Source: Proales similis
Taxonomy: Eukaryota; Rotifera; Eurotatoria; Ploima; Proalidae
Assembly (NCBI GenBank): GCA_019059635.1
Contig: JAGVRJ010000007.1
Coordinates: 930,001 to 994,000, forward strand
Length of the DNA stretch: 64,000 nt
Reading direction: 5' to 3'
Shown here: positions 21,681 through 32,881 of the stretch, one piece after another
How positions within the stretch are numbered: position 1 is the stretch's first letter
Layout of the letters: the number at the start of each line of letters is the position of its first letter
Notes under the pieces: model-generated
Database searches by the model: none
Seen by the model: only the letters and a program-made list of their open reading frames with translations
Told to the model about the DNA's origin: nothing
Translations under genes and position numbers: made by a program

Positions 21681-23986
21681 ATGTATCGAAAGAGCTACGA
21701 CGATTTTGACAGTGACAATGGCGCTGACCGATACGGCCGAAGTGGCCCGTCGCCGAGAACGCCTCGCACAGGCAGCATTTTGAAATCCTCATCTCGACGC
21801 GTAAGATCTTCGCCCAATCGAAACGGGGCCCGATGTTGCGATTTATATGGAATTCGTTTTAAAGGGCGCCCAATTGTCAGACGACGATGACGACGATCTG
21901 TATGGCAGTGCAAGAGCCAGTGGACGCAATAGAGCCGAGTCACCGGGCAACTCGAATCGTTCGCTTGCTCTCAAGCCGCCTAGTGGTCGACTCCAGCCAT
22001 TGGGTCGAGGGGACCTGAGAGACGATGATAATCGAAAAGGCCGAGGAGGCAATGACAGTGATGATTCGATTACCGAACGGTACAACAGATTTTCAAAGCG
22101 CACAGTTGAGCCCGATCGGGATCGTCTCGAGTCACGGCCCAGATCTACAGTTGAATCTCGGCCAGAGGCCAACGATATTGACTCGAGCCGAAAGTTCTAT
22201 CGATCAGAGAGCCGCCTTAAAAATTCCGTGCTGAGCGACGACGAAGAAAAGCCGAAGCACGCTGGTATTCGCAATGTCCGAAGCAATTCAATGGATCGTC
22301 TGGGCGATCCGATTAGCAGTAGACTTGATAAGTACGAGGCCTTGCTCGTGTGTGTGTGTTGAACGCTCTTTTTAAACGCTTTGCTCAAACAGATACAGCA
22401 GCCTTAACAACCTGAGTGGACCTGAGAGGTCAGCAACCATGAACTCGTTCACCAGCGGGACTACATCAATTCGAGACGCAAAAAATAAGTGACTGACTCA
22501 ACTTTGGGCCTTTTGAGCATCCAAACGACCGAATTGAATTTGAATTTTACGTAGGAGCTTCCTAGTTGGCTCGTTGAGTGCACTGAACGGCAAGGGCATG
22601 CTGAGCAGCGACGAGATTGAGCGCTATTTGCCGGACAGGAAGGCCAAAGTGCTTGTGGCCACTTGGAACGCCGGATATGTGAAGCGAATGCCCGAAAATC
22701 TCGACGAACTCGTTTTGCCCGAGAGTATTCAAGTGCTGCCGGACATTTTTGTCATTGGCGTGCAAGAGTTCGATCTGAATTCGTAAGCTCGCTTCTGAGT
22801 TGATCCAAAGTCGATATTTTCTAAAACGTTTGCACCAACAGCAAAGAATGGGAAATAAGTCTGCAGGAGAAAATCGGCCCATCGCACGTCAAGTTCGCCT
22901 CACACTACCAAGGCAGCCTTGGAATAACGGTGTTTGTGCGACGAGAGCTCATCTGGTTCTGTTCAGGTTGGTTGCGAGCTTGTTCTGATCAAGTTGCCAG
23001 TTCTCAACGAGATCTGCTTCTCAAGTGGTTGAGACCGACTACGTGAGCTTCAGAGGAGTCAATCTTGGTCGAACCAAAGGCTCCATAATGGTCTCATTTC
23101 AGCTGTTTGGCTCTTTGATGTGTTTCATTTGCTCGCATTTCATTGGTAACCAATTTACGTCGCACGCCACCACGCGTTTGCTTTAATCGTGAATTTTCTG
23201 CTCTTGAAAAGCTGGAGAGGGCATGCTCGAGCAGCGGCTAGAAAACTACAGACAAACAGTGGAAAATATGAAGCTGCCAATTCAGCTGGCCAAGCGAAAG
23301 GCGAGCACCAGCGACCGAGTTGAAAATTTCGACGTGGCCTTCTGGTTCGGAGATCTAAACTTCCTGATAACTAAAGAGCGCGAGCGAGTCGAGCGAAAAG
23401 TGACCCATTTCAGAGAGAGACGCGGCCACAACAACTATGAAGACATAATAAATCACGACGAGTTATATCAGATAAAAGCCGAAGGTAAGCGCCGCTTTTT
23501 GCCTGCCAGTTTTGGCCATATTCACCAGCCTGGCCAAAAGACAAAGCGTTCCACGAGTTTTCAGAGGGACGAATCACATTTGAGCCCACCTACAAGTTCG
23601 ATTTGCACACAGACACCTACGACACGTCGGGCAAATTTAGAGTGCCCTCGTACTGCGATAGGATTCTGTTTCGCTCCAGACACAAGTCGACAGTATCCTG
23701 CGCGCACTACGACTCTGTGAAAGAGATCAAATGTTCTGACCACCGAGCAGTGTATGGCCTCTACGAGGTGAACATCAAGCCGGGCGTTGATAAGTATGCT
23801 TCCCTGAGCGCCAACTACTCGCTTCGGTCTCTATTTTCTTTTCTTTCCTTTAGAGTCCCAATGTCATTCGGAGCGTTTGATCGTCAAGTTTATGCGGCTG
23901 GCTATCAACGCCGCATGATGTTCAGGGCAGAGAAGGTCGGCTTCAAGAATGCCAAAGCGAACCGCAAGCCTTGCGTAATTCAATAG
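21681..23986 (+). CDS. INPP5E: Phosphatidylinositol polyphosphate 5-phosphatase type IV (INPP5E/pharbin)
   Basis: Removes the 5-phosphate of PI(4,5)P2 and PIP3; in vertebrates it acts in the primary cilium. Nine exons: 21681-21800, 21865-22331, 22393-22488, 22555-22782, 22842-22966, 23026-23145, 23212-23484, 23541-23793, 23854-23986, about 604 aa. The N-terminal 230 residues are Ser/Arg/Asp-rich and disordered. Catalytic motifs: VLVATWN, VIGVQEFD, FWFGDLNF, PSYCDRILFRSRHK and CSDHRAVYGLYEV. The INPP5E-specific lead-in is SSDEIERYLPDRKAKV. The protein ends in a CaaX box, CVIQ, predicting farnesylation. The acceptor before 23541 was preferred over one 12 nt upstream because it gives a 56-nt intron and the family spacing. 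AATAAA at about 24061. Confidence 0.95.
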
Positions 23987-24198
23987 CTCCATTTGATGCT
24001 ACCTTTCTGAGCAGAGCTTCTCTGAGGCTTTAATGTCCAACTTGTGCGAATTTCTTGACCGAATAAATCAATTCACTTTGATTGGTTCTGTTTGAGCTTT
24101 TGTTGTGTTTCACTTGATCTCGTCGCTCATTCAACCATCAGAGCCATGGCGATTTTTTAAAACACACAAGAGTCGGCAGAGAATAGAAGATAAACGGC

Positions 24199-25116
24199 AT
24201 GAAATTTTGGCGCCCAAACTTCAAAGAGAAAATCGCTCGAGCAGCGTCGATCGCGAGTAAGAAATGATCTTGCTTGCGACCTCCTCTCTGCTCGGCTAAT
24301 TGCCCAACAAGTGAACCGTCGGCCCCGAGTTGAAAAACTTTCTGCTCTGGACATGAGCGTCTGTGATCTAGTGCATTTATCGGCTGGCGCTCTTTATCTT
24401 ATCCTGATCTTTAAGTTCATTAAAAACACGCAAACTTTCAAGCCTAGAGCCATAAAACTGGAAATTAACTTGTTAGATGTGTTTACTGCGGCCTCTCTCT
24501 CTCTATCTGTGCTTCTCTCTCTTTCTCTTTCTCTCTCTCTCTCTCTCTCTCGTTTTGGCTTTATTTCTATCTGCAATTGCTGAGCCCGCGAATAGCTGAC
24601 CACGCTAAGTGATTTAAAACAGATACGATGTAGACTACAATTTAGAAAATAATTCATCGTTCATTGCTTGTCATAATAGACCAAGCGCCAGGCCACCGCC
24701 GTATCAGATTTTAACTTGCTCTATTTAAAGACGAGTGAGAAGAAGAAGCATTAAATTGTGTACTGTCCTGCTAGCGCAGCGCAGACCACCTAGGCCGCCT
24801 AGCAGCAGGTCGAGTCGTTTGTGTTTTTACATATTCCTTCACTTTCCTTTTGCCCTCCGTTCGATAGTCGTGTGTTTACTGCCTCTACTTCTTAGTTGCT
24901 TGTTTGTATGCCTACCCGCCCGCTCGCCTGCCTGCCTGATCAAGTATTTAGCATAATTTATATGAATTCAGACGCATTGAACTTTCGTATGCGGATAATC
25001 CGCCAATTCAGTTGAAGGAGGCCAAACTAGAAGAAAACGTGAGCAACGACGAGCCTTTGAAATGCCTCACAGAGAGCCAAGCGGCGCTAAATGCCACCGC
25101 GATTCAAGTTACGTGA
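24199..25116 (+). CDS. Putative small single-pass membrane protein (three-exon model, unrecognised)
   Basis: Exon 1 (24199-24256) starts MKFWRPNFKEKIARAASIA. A 55-nt GTAAGA...CAAG intron of local typical size joins it to exon 2 (24312 to about 24471), which encodes a hydrophobic segment (VHLSAGALYLILIFKFI) flanked by basic residues. A last exon at 24972-25116 has a strong acceptor (ATGAATTCAG), coding-like codons (IELSYADNPPIQLKEAKLEE) and a TGA. A donor GTTAGA at 24472 joins it in phase, but that intron would be 500 nt and contains the CT repeat at 24492-24552, so an exon may be missing or the two parts may belong to different genes. About 120 aa in all. No family recognised. Confidence 0.35.
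24492..24552. repeat. (CT)n microsatellite, interrupted
   Basis: Run of CT/TCTT units, the longest pure part at about 24529-24551. It produces poly-Leu/Ser and Arg/Glu shadow frames that are not genes. Confidence 0.9.
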
Positions 25117-26143
25117 GCAACTGAGGCTTCAGCGCAAGGTCTTTGCAGGCTGGTCGGCTGCCCGCCAACCCTCACACATGTCTTAGATGTTCGTAATTGA
25201 ATCTGACCAAAACAATTATGGCAACGCTCTTGGCTCGGATATTTGCGATTAGAATCTGGGCGCCAGCTCTTGACTCAAGCTGCTTCACTCTCCGTTCTTC
25301 TACCTCTTGCAACGAGCTAATTGGACGAGGTGATGATAGGCCTGTGAGCACTCGAATAATTTATTCCATTCCTTATCAGCTCATCGTTTGTTTTCATTAG
25401 CTAATTGATTTCGCCTTTAACTCGGAGCCTTAAGTGGCTCGTGGTGAATTTCATTCAACTTTTAATAATCAACCTCTTCTATTCAGTTCAAGCCAAGTTG
25501 CGTTTCGGCCGATTTACTTGCCGTTTCTAAAGCTCTTTATTTCGCCGCTTTGGCTTAGTGACCAGTCAAGTCACGGCTCTCTCTCTTTATTTGAACGCCA
25601 ACTTCACATTTTGCACGTGTTAGTTCTAAAGTTGGCCAGCCATTTCTTTTTTCGCTGCGAGCTCGGTTCGCAGTCAGAAGCGAACTTCCTTAGTAAATGG
25701 TGTTGCTTGACAACGGTCAGCCAGTCGGCCGCTATCAGTTAATCGGCTTTGCTTTCTCTCTCTCTCTCTTTTACTCGGACGTTTTTAAAATCAATAATTC
25801 ATCAGCCGGACGGGTCAGACGCACTTCATATCAAAACTTAACTTAATCCCGTCGGCTCGAACCTGCACGCTTTTCCTAAGGCCATTCTGGGCACGGCCGT
25901 CTAGCCGAAATTTATTTTAATACCGTTCCGCTTTGATCAGCTCGTTATTTTGAGACGCTTTTAGACGAATAGAAGCACACGCTCGTGGTGGCGGTGAGGA
26001 GCCTTTCGCTTCCATTTGAAATTGGAGTGCTCGTGCCTCTCCTTGGCCAATCTATTGTGTCGGTCGCGTCAGTTGACAATGTCTTCTTCTCTCTGTTTTC
26101 TTCTCACTCGGCTGAACCCGAAATAAAGCCGAATCTTACGACC

Positions 26144-26163
26144 GCAGCAGCAGCAGCAGCAGC
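26144..26163. repeat. (AGC)n trinucleotide repeat
   Basis: About seven AGC units in non-coding sequence. Confidence 0.85.
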
Positions 26164-27911
26164 ATCAAATAGCTAATAAAAGAGAGCCGGGAACCAGAAT
26201 CCGACTGCGAGCCAAAACAAACCTAAATAGATAGAGCAGCTTTGTGATTGTTCAGCTAATCAAAAAGCAAAGCAGAGTCAATGCCCGCGTGCCCATTAAT
26301 TCGAGTTGTTTTGCTTTGCGGCCGCGTGTGTTTGTTTTTGCGCTCACCACACAACCTATTTGCTCGGGCTCACTCTTGGCTCTCGCTCATTATTTGGCTT
26401 GGCCCGCAACGCAACAGAGATGGCGGCCTAAAATCACTTAATCAATTCATTTATATTTTGTTTTAGGCAAATGCACTCTCTCTCTATTTCGACTTTTTAT
26501 TTCTGACCTTGCTGCAGCTCGATGTGCTTGGCCTTCGATTAACTCGTTTGTTCCAATTAGACGAGGCCAAGCGAGAGCATTTGGCGCTCAAATTCTAGGA
26601 CGAGATGGAGAATTTATTCTCAGCTGTCACCATTAATAGACTTAAATGCACTTGAGCTCGTCGATTCGATCAATGATTCATTCGGACAGGCTCAATTCGA
26701 GCGTACAGCTTAGAGGGCTTCATGTCCTGTCCGCCGTGTGAGTAAGGTGAACGAGAAGCGCTTTTCATAAATAATTTTTATTTTATTTCGTCCTAACGAG
26801 CCTCAAATCGGGCATTAATTCTTCAAGGCAAATCGAGCTTTGTGTGTGCGTGTGCACGCGCGAGTGTGAGCCTATGTGGCTAGGTGTGTGCAATCGAGCA
26901 TGAAATGGCCAGAGCAATCTAGTAGAGCAACAAAAAGAAGCCAAGCTAGAGCTAGTGTGCAAGACCGCATCCAACCGCAGAGCGTTTCAAGCTAGATAGC
27001 GCGCAAGTAACAAAAAAGAGAATTATTGAAGAAGAAGAAAACAACCTTATCGACGAGGCAAGACCGGCTGGCTATTTGAATAGAGATCTAGCAAGCAGAC
27101 AAACAGACGCTTGAGCGCCGCTTCGTCTTCAACAATACCGCATGGCCTATCTGCCTTGCGCTCTTTTATCAAGCAGGTCAGATTTAGCTAATATTTGGCC
27201 AAGTGTGAGTTTGCGTGCGTGTGCAAAGAGAGATTGGTGAGAGTGGGCGAGCGACGCAGCGAGTAGGGCATCGGGCCTAAAACGCTTTCTTATTGATCCT
27301 GATTCGCCAAGTTCACCACTTGCATTCGTGCTTCAATTATTCACCCTTTTAAGCTTCATTCATTAACTGACTCGAATTACTCGATTCATCCGGGGCCGAC
27401 TCGGTCAAACATTCGACCTTTTTATTTGATTTCCATTCCTCAAGCTGTTTACACATGAGTCTCTTGTTTTCCTAAGGCCTCTGGGCTCATGGCTCTATTG
27501 CATGAGTTTCTATCAAGGCGCTCATTTGCCTCTTGGCCTCTTGCTCACTCGACTTGTATTCGCCGCGTTCTCCAATGCCACCGCGATTAGAGCATTCGCA
27601 AACATGGCAGCGACATATTACTTCGCCCGTCTGGACTCAATCGGCTCGTTTCTATCATCTTTTCAACTTTTTTTAGACCTAATTAAGCAGCAGTCATCAA
27701 GAGACGATTGAAAAATATGCAAATTATGACTTGTTGGATGCTAGAGCTCGATTAAAACCACACAACAAAAAGTTGACCCGACTCGGCGTTCACTTAAGCT
27801 AGCCAAACGTTTCCAGGTGTTTTAACACTGAGCGAAACAAATTGGCAGTGAGTGAGCCGGTCGCTTGTTTGCTAGGTCAGACGTCGGAATATGAAAAAAG
27901 ATGTGTGTGAA

Positions 27912-27931
27912 AGAGAGAGAGAGAGAGAGAA
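27912..27931. repeat. (GA)n microsatellite
   Basis: About ten GA units in a purine-rich neighbourhood (27911-27968). Confidence 0.9.
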
Positions 27932-29329
27932 AACGAAAGAGAGCGAGCAAGGGAGAGTGCGAGAGAGGAGGCAGTAGCAGATGAGCATGCGCTTGCGCTG
28001 GTTGTTGAGATCTAAAGTTAGATCGGCCTCCAAGCGCTCCATAAATCATTTTGACCACTGTGCGCTTGGGAGAACGCAGCTCGCCAGAAGAGGAGGGCAG
28101 AAAAGCTAAGCGAGCGTGAATGAATTATTACGAGTGGTCGGTTCTGTCCGTACTGGTTGTTGTGGACGCGCGAGCGTCCCCCTGTTCGCTAGGGCTGAGT
28201 GTGCGAGACCTGATCAAGTTCGCATTTAAATGAATGCAAACTAGCTTTAGCTGGTAATTGAAATAACCAAGCGAAGCAAGGAACGAGCGAGGTAAGCGAC
28301 CAAGGAGGCAAAGACCGAGTCAAAGCGAGTGAGAGTTAATTTTTGTGCCAAATCCATTCATTTGTTAATGATTTGCATAGAGCTTTTTTGTTTGACGACC
28401 GCTTGCGCATCTCACTTTCTTTCTCGAGCTCTGACATTTGGCGTTTGAAATTTAAAACTTTTGCGACCCACTCTCTGCGCGTGTTTGTGTTGATGCGCGC
28501 GATTAGTCCAAATTGCGTTCAGTTCACATAGGCCCTTAGCCGCGCGGCCAATTAATTTAAATGCAGATTTCATCGATCAGTCAAGCTCGGTGGTCAAAAA
28601 GTCAGCCGCCCCGACCGTCGAGAGCCCTATCAATTTCGCCATCGCAATCGACCCTGCTGCTGCTGCTCGCTCTGGCTCGTCTGTCCGCGAGATGGGTCAA
28701 TCGGAGAATTTTCTTTTTCCTTAGCAATACGCCTCACAGAAGCTTAAATTTATGTTGTTGCTCAAGATCCGATTTCAATCTATCTCTTAGCGCTGCTCTT
28801 TTGATCCGAACGCATCATATTCGCGCCGTTCGTCTGTAGCTGCTTGGCTTCAAAGCGAGCCTATACTCTATCGCCTATTCTACGTTGCGTTCGTTCAACG
28901 TTTGATTCGCTCGTTCCTGAGAGAGCGCGCGCTCAGGCGAATCAGATTAGAGAGTTAGACAGCCGTTCATCGCTACTCATCGAAAATGAAGCTTTTTTGA
29001 TTGCTTTTACCGACGATTATTCAAACATTTAGTGCTCTCGATCGGCTCTGAAGCGGCGGCACTGCTATTCGTATGATCTAAATATGGATCGGCAAGTCGG
29101 CGCTCGGCTGTTTTACTCGTTTTCTACTTGTTTTGATCTACGGATAGTTTAAGCGTTGCGCTTTAATTGTGTTTTACTTAATAACTGTCTAGATCGATGA
29201 AATTGTTGTCGCATTAGAGGTTAGCAAACGGCTTTACTGGGTCAACATTCGGACAAAAGTAAAACAGGCCAGACAGGAATAAACTTGCACGCACGCGAAA
29301 TCAAGTAGAAGAGCTTGAGAGCAGAAAAG

Positions 29330-31414
29330 ATGGAAAAGGCGCACGATATCTCGCTAGAGGAGCCATGTGTCGCTCACCAGGCCATTCTTTTCATGCTTGA
29401 TGTGCTCATGCGCGACGAGAACAAGCCGTCACTCTCCATCGTGGAGCTGTATGACAGCTTCGGCGACAAGTCGTTTACGCCTCAAATGCTTCGCGCAGTC
29501 GGCGGAAACGAACAGGGCCTGAAGCAGTTCTTGACCAGGTATCCTTCTCTGTTCACCGTTGACAATGATCTGGTGTCGGCGAACAGTGGAGGCAGCCAAC
29601 TGCCGCGGATTTCGGGCACACCCGAACGCTATTTGCGCAAAACAGGCAAGAGCACGAAGAATTCGGACGGCACTGGGAGCGACGGTTCGGTCGATTTGAC
29701 CAACTCGAACTCTTCCTCGCCTCCCTCTACGCCGAACGGAGATCAGTACAGCGAGTCGAAGACAATGCGCGAAATTGAGCAAGAAGCGATCGCCTTCTTT
29801 CGCAAGCAGATGACCAAGCGAGAAGAAGACTGGCTTCCGATTGTGAGCGTTGCCGGCCACGCGTCTCAGTCGTCGTCTGACATTCGAAAATTCGTCGGCC
29901 CCCAAAACGAGTTCAAATCATTTCTTCTCAAGTATCCTCACGTGTTTGTGGTGCGCGACGAATTCTGCGGCTTGAAAGGCCGAGCGGACGTCTCAACTAC
30001 GCCATTTCCGCCACCGTCGCCGCCGCCTAAACGACGAATGGCCCCAGTCAACACTCTGCTAGGTCGAACTCACTCGTTTAAGGGCACGAACAGATACAGT
30101 GCGTGTGCCAACCTGATGCCAAGTATTAACAGCCCAATTGGCAACGCGCCCATGTTGGGACCGGCCGGAGCCAGTCTTCTAGGCGCAGCGGGCAATCTAG
30201 CGGCAAGTAGCTCCACAAGCAGCATGGTCAGTCTGGGCGGCAAGCCCCGACTCACACCCATGGAAGTGAAAGCGGTTCATTATGTGATGAGGATCTTGCA
30301 CAAGAACGGCCGCATGCTGCTGCAGACCATACCTGGCCTTATTTCGCGCGCGCCCGAACAAGTCAGCAACGTGGTTGGCTTCACGCGCGAGGATCTTATT
30401 CAATTTTTCAAACGCCACTCGGCAGTATTTCAGCTTCATCCAGACGGCTGTGTTAGCGTTAAACAAGACGCGGTCAGAGCGTTGATTCTCAAAGACGCGC
30501 CGGCCTCGTTGAATGCGCACTCTTCAAGCATACTGGGCGGCCAGACCGATCAGGGCATGATCACCAACAGTGGCGTTATTCTTCGCATATTTCCCAAGTA
30601 CGGCATACTCAACATGGAGAATAACGAGCAAGTGTTCTTCGACATTCAGAGCTGTCAGTTCGAAACGTTCTCCGATCTAACAACCATCCTTCATCCCGGC
30701 GACCGACTCCATTTTAACGCTATTATCGGCCCAAGAGAGGGCAGCACCAAGTGGCGCTCGCTTAGGACGTGGATAAATCTGAAGCCGGAGGCGGAAATCG
30801 ACAGATCTGACGAGTCGTCCAACTCATCTCAGAACGGCTTCGCAAGCATGGTTCGACCTTTTGTGCCTGGCTATCCGTACATACCGGCCAACTCGGGTTT
30901 CTTTGTGGCCTCGGCGCCAGCGCCAGCCAACGGAGTGCTTTTCAGAACACCGAGGGCGCCCGCCTCAGAAGCAAGCACGACAGTGGGCGACGATGCGAGC
31001 ACAATAAAAACCAACAGTAGTGCGAGCCTCAACTACAACGGACTGACGGCTGGTTCGGGCGAGTTCAATCTGTATCAGCTCGAGAACGGAGAGCATGCGT
31101 CCGGCTCGTCTCCTGTGCCTGAAGAAGACAAGGAAGGCAATCTGGCCAGTTCGGTCAGCAATCAAAGCTTGAACGCAGTTAGCGAGGCGTCCAGTCAAAA
31201 CTTACCCAGTTCGCGTAGTTTACATTCAATAAACAACACAAGCCCAACTGAGTCGTCTACACCCAAACGCAACGAGCTCGTGACCAAAATACTCAAGTCG
31301 ACCGATAAAATATCCGATAGAGAGGTGAACGCGACCAATGAAAAGCTAGTGAGCATCGGCTGTCAGACAATATCGACCGGCGAGATCACGGTCACAAATG
31401 TCTACATTGACTAG
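29330..31414 (+). CDS. Protein with three Egalitarian-type winged-helix-like repeats and an OB/cold-shock-like domain
   Basis: Intronless, 694 aa from the ATG giving MEKAHDISLEEP. Three related segments at about residues 16-83, 147-216 and 308-377 share a helix, a G-containing turn and the ending GL/FK-x-FL-x-RYP-x-LF/VF-x-V (GLKQFLTRYPSLFTVDNDLV, FKSFLLKYPHVFVVRDEF, LIQFFKRHSAVFQLHPDG). This resembles the N-terminal winged-helix module of Egalitarian/EXD1 proteins. Residues about 414-484 (GVILRIFPKYGILNMENN, HPGDRLHFNAIIGP) look like a small beta-barrel, perhaps OB/cold-shock-like. No 3'-5' exonuclease motif is visible. Linkers are Ser/Pro-rich (PPPSPPPKRR). The tail has GCQT at 677-680, resembling an LC8 (dynein light chain) motif. 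An RNA-cargo or RNA-regulatory role is a guess from the Egalitarian parallel. Confidence 0.75.
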   Translation: MEKAHDISLEEPCVAHQAILFMLDVLMRDENKPSLSIVELYDSFGDKSFTPQMLRAVGGNEQGLKQFLTRYPSLFTVDNDLVSANSGGSQLPRISGTPERYLRKTGKSTKNSDGTGSDGSVDLTNSNSSSPPSTPNGDQYSESKTMREIEQEAIAFFRKQMTKREEDWLPIVSVAGHASQSSSDIRKFVGPQNEFKSFLLKYPHVFVVRDEFCGLKGRADVSTTPFPPPSPPPKRRMAPVNTLLGRTHSFKGTNRYSACANLMPSINSPIGNAPMLGPAGASLLGAAGNLAASSSTSSMVSLGGKPRLTPMEVKAVHYVMRILHKNGRMLLQTIPGLISRAPEQVSNVVGFTREDLIQFFKRHSAVFQLHPDGCVSVKQDAVRALILKDAPASLNAHSSSILGGQTDQGMITNSGVILRIFPKYGILNMENNEQVFFDIQSCQFETFSDLTTILHPGDRLHFNAIIGPREGSTKWRSLRTWINLKPEAEIDRSDESSNSSQNGFASMVRPFVPGYPYIPANSGFFVASAPAPANGVLFRTPRAPASEASTTVGDDASTIKTNSSASLNYNGLTAGSGEFNLYQLENGEHASGSSPVPEEDKEGNLASSVSNQSLNAVSEASSQNLPSSRSLHSINNTSPTESSTPKRNELVTKILKSTDKISDREVNATNEKLVSIGCQTISTGEITVTNVYID

Positions 31415-32032
31415 TAGCGCCGGATGCTCAAATTTTGTTTCAAATATTTACGCCTTTCTCAATCAGTCGGACAGATTCGAATCTGCCCTCATCAACTCAG
31501 TTTAGCTATTTTTCTAACAAAATCAATTATTTTCCCATCTATCCGAGCTGTGCTGCTTTAAGCCGCTTGCAAGCACCTCTGGCTGGACTTGGTTCGCTTG
31601 TACAAAAATTGACCCGCCTTTTAAATTGCTCATCCGTTGCGGTCGTCTCTTACATCTGCACTGCACGCAGCCGTCACTTAAAATTCTTCTTAAGCCAGAC
31701 TCCAAACGGAATTCTTTTTCAAATCCTTTTAAATCGTCGCGCTCTCGAATCGTATTTGGTGCGATCGCACTTTGTGTTTACTTTCTGTTACTCAACTCGC
31801 CGATTTGATGAATTGATTAATAAAAAAAAGGAGCCAAAATAAACTCAAACTCAAACCGTCTTCATCATTTTGGTGTTGTGGTCAGTAAAAGAATAGAGAA
31901 ACTCGTCCATTCAAACTTGATGGAACGACACTGAAGTGACCAAAAAATTGACCGCTGGCGCGTCAGATGAATTATTCGCGTGCAAATCATGCCCAGTGCA
32001 TAATCTGGGTCTAAGCATTCAAACTGGCAGAA
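31415..32032. other. Intergenic region, 3' UTR of the Egalitarian-like gene and PAGR1 promoter
   Basis: 618 bp. AATAAA near 31820 and 31839 are likely poly(A) signals for the upstream gene. The remainder is AT-rich without coding support; GGCAG precedes the PAGR1 ATG by 2 nt. Confidence 0.35.
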
Positions 32033-32881
32033 ATGAGCTCGGCTCCGATTGATTCCGATGCGCTCACCATGAAGCAGTGGCCAGAGCTGAGCAATTCAGA
32101 GCTGTTGGCGTTTTACCAACAGATCCAGCAGAACAAAGTAAGAATAGCGTCGTCAATAATCGTCCATCCGATGAATGGCGAATCATGATCGAATCTAATC
32201 AACAAGGTTCTGGATATTGATTGGAGTAATCCGGGTAAAATTCAGCCCGATGAATTGGAAAGGCTAGAAAGGCAACGAGAAGAGCGTCTTAAAGAGCAAG
32301 AGAGCGAAAAAGCTGAGCAAACTCAAGCGGCGATGATGGAAACCGATATTCCATCAAATCAAAAGTAAGAAAACAAGGAATTCGGCGCTTATTCAAAGCC
32401 GATTAATGCCAAATTCTAAACCAGCTTTGATCTATTCGACGAGCTGGAGGGCGAAGATGGGCAAGAGTTGAAGCTGGTGCACAACAAAATGTCGCGCAGC
32501 GTAGACACCAAAAAGGCCAGCATGGACAAGATAATCAGCGACATGAGAAAACGCTACACGTCAGTGGATGAAATGCCACCCGACCTCTTAGACACACTAG
32601 ATGAGCGTCCGGAAGGAGAAAAAATCGAGGCCGAGGAGAACAAGGCCGAGGAGAGCAATGCCGAGGAGAGCAATGCCGACGAGAGCAAGCCTGAGCCGAC
32701 TAGTCAGGAGCCTATTGTCGCCAAGAGTCCAGCAGCTGCTGAAAAAGAGTTGGAATCGCCTAAAACGGCCGAAGAAAACGTTCAGGAAGAGGTCCCAGTA
32801 GAAGTATCTATTCAACAGACCAGCGAAGTTGCAACATCCTCCGTCGAAATCCAAAAGCCTGATTTGGAGAAAATTTGCTAA
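32033..32881 (+). CDS. PAGR1: PAXIP1-associated glutamate-rich protein 1 (PAGR1/PA1) homologue
   Basis: PAGR1 is a nuclear subunit of the MLL3/MLL4 (KMT2C/D) histone H3K4 methyltransferase complex with PTIP. Exons 32033-32137, 32207-32364 and 32425-32881 give 239 aa. Conserved blocks in the family order: ELLAFYQQIQQNKVLDIDW (human LYELLAAHGTLEL-type), then FDLFDE at 89-94, then KKASMDKIISDMRKR at 117-131 (human EARLDKVLSDMKRH-type). The C-terminal half is Glu-rich, with tandem AEESN-like pentads (32640-32690) and no structure. AATAAA at about 32921. The match rests on short motifs, so this is a good but not certain assignment. Confidence 0.65.

Larger units (their letters stand above)
25117..29329. 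other. 4.2-kb gene-poor region upstream of the Egalitarian-like gene
   Basis: No frame here has splice partners or a family match. The stretch has many TAATT/ATTAA cores, pyrimidine tracts (25750-25770, 26474-26486), an (AGC)n run at 26144-26163 and a (GA)n run at 27912-27931. The right end must hold the promoter and 5' UTR of the 29330 gene. Regulatory DNA or a long 5' UTR intron is the most likely content, but this is inference. Confidence 0.4.
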
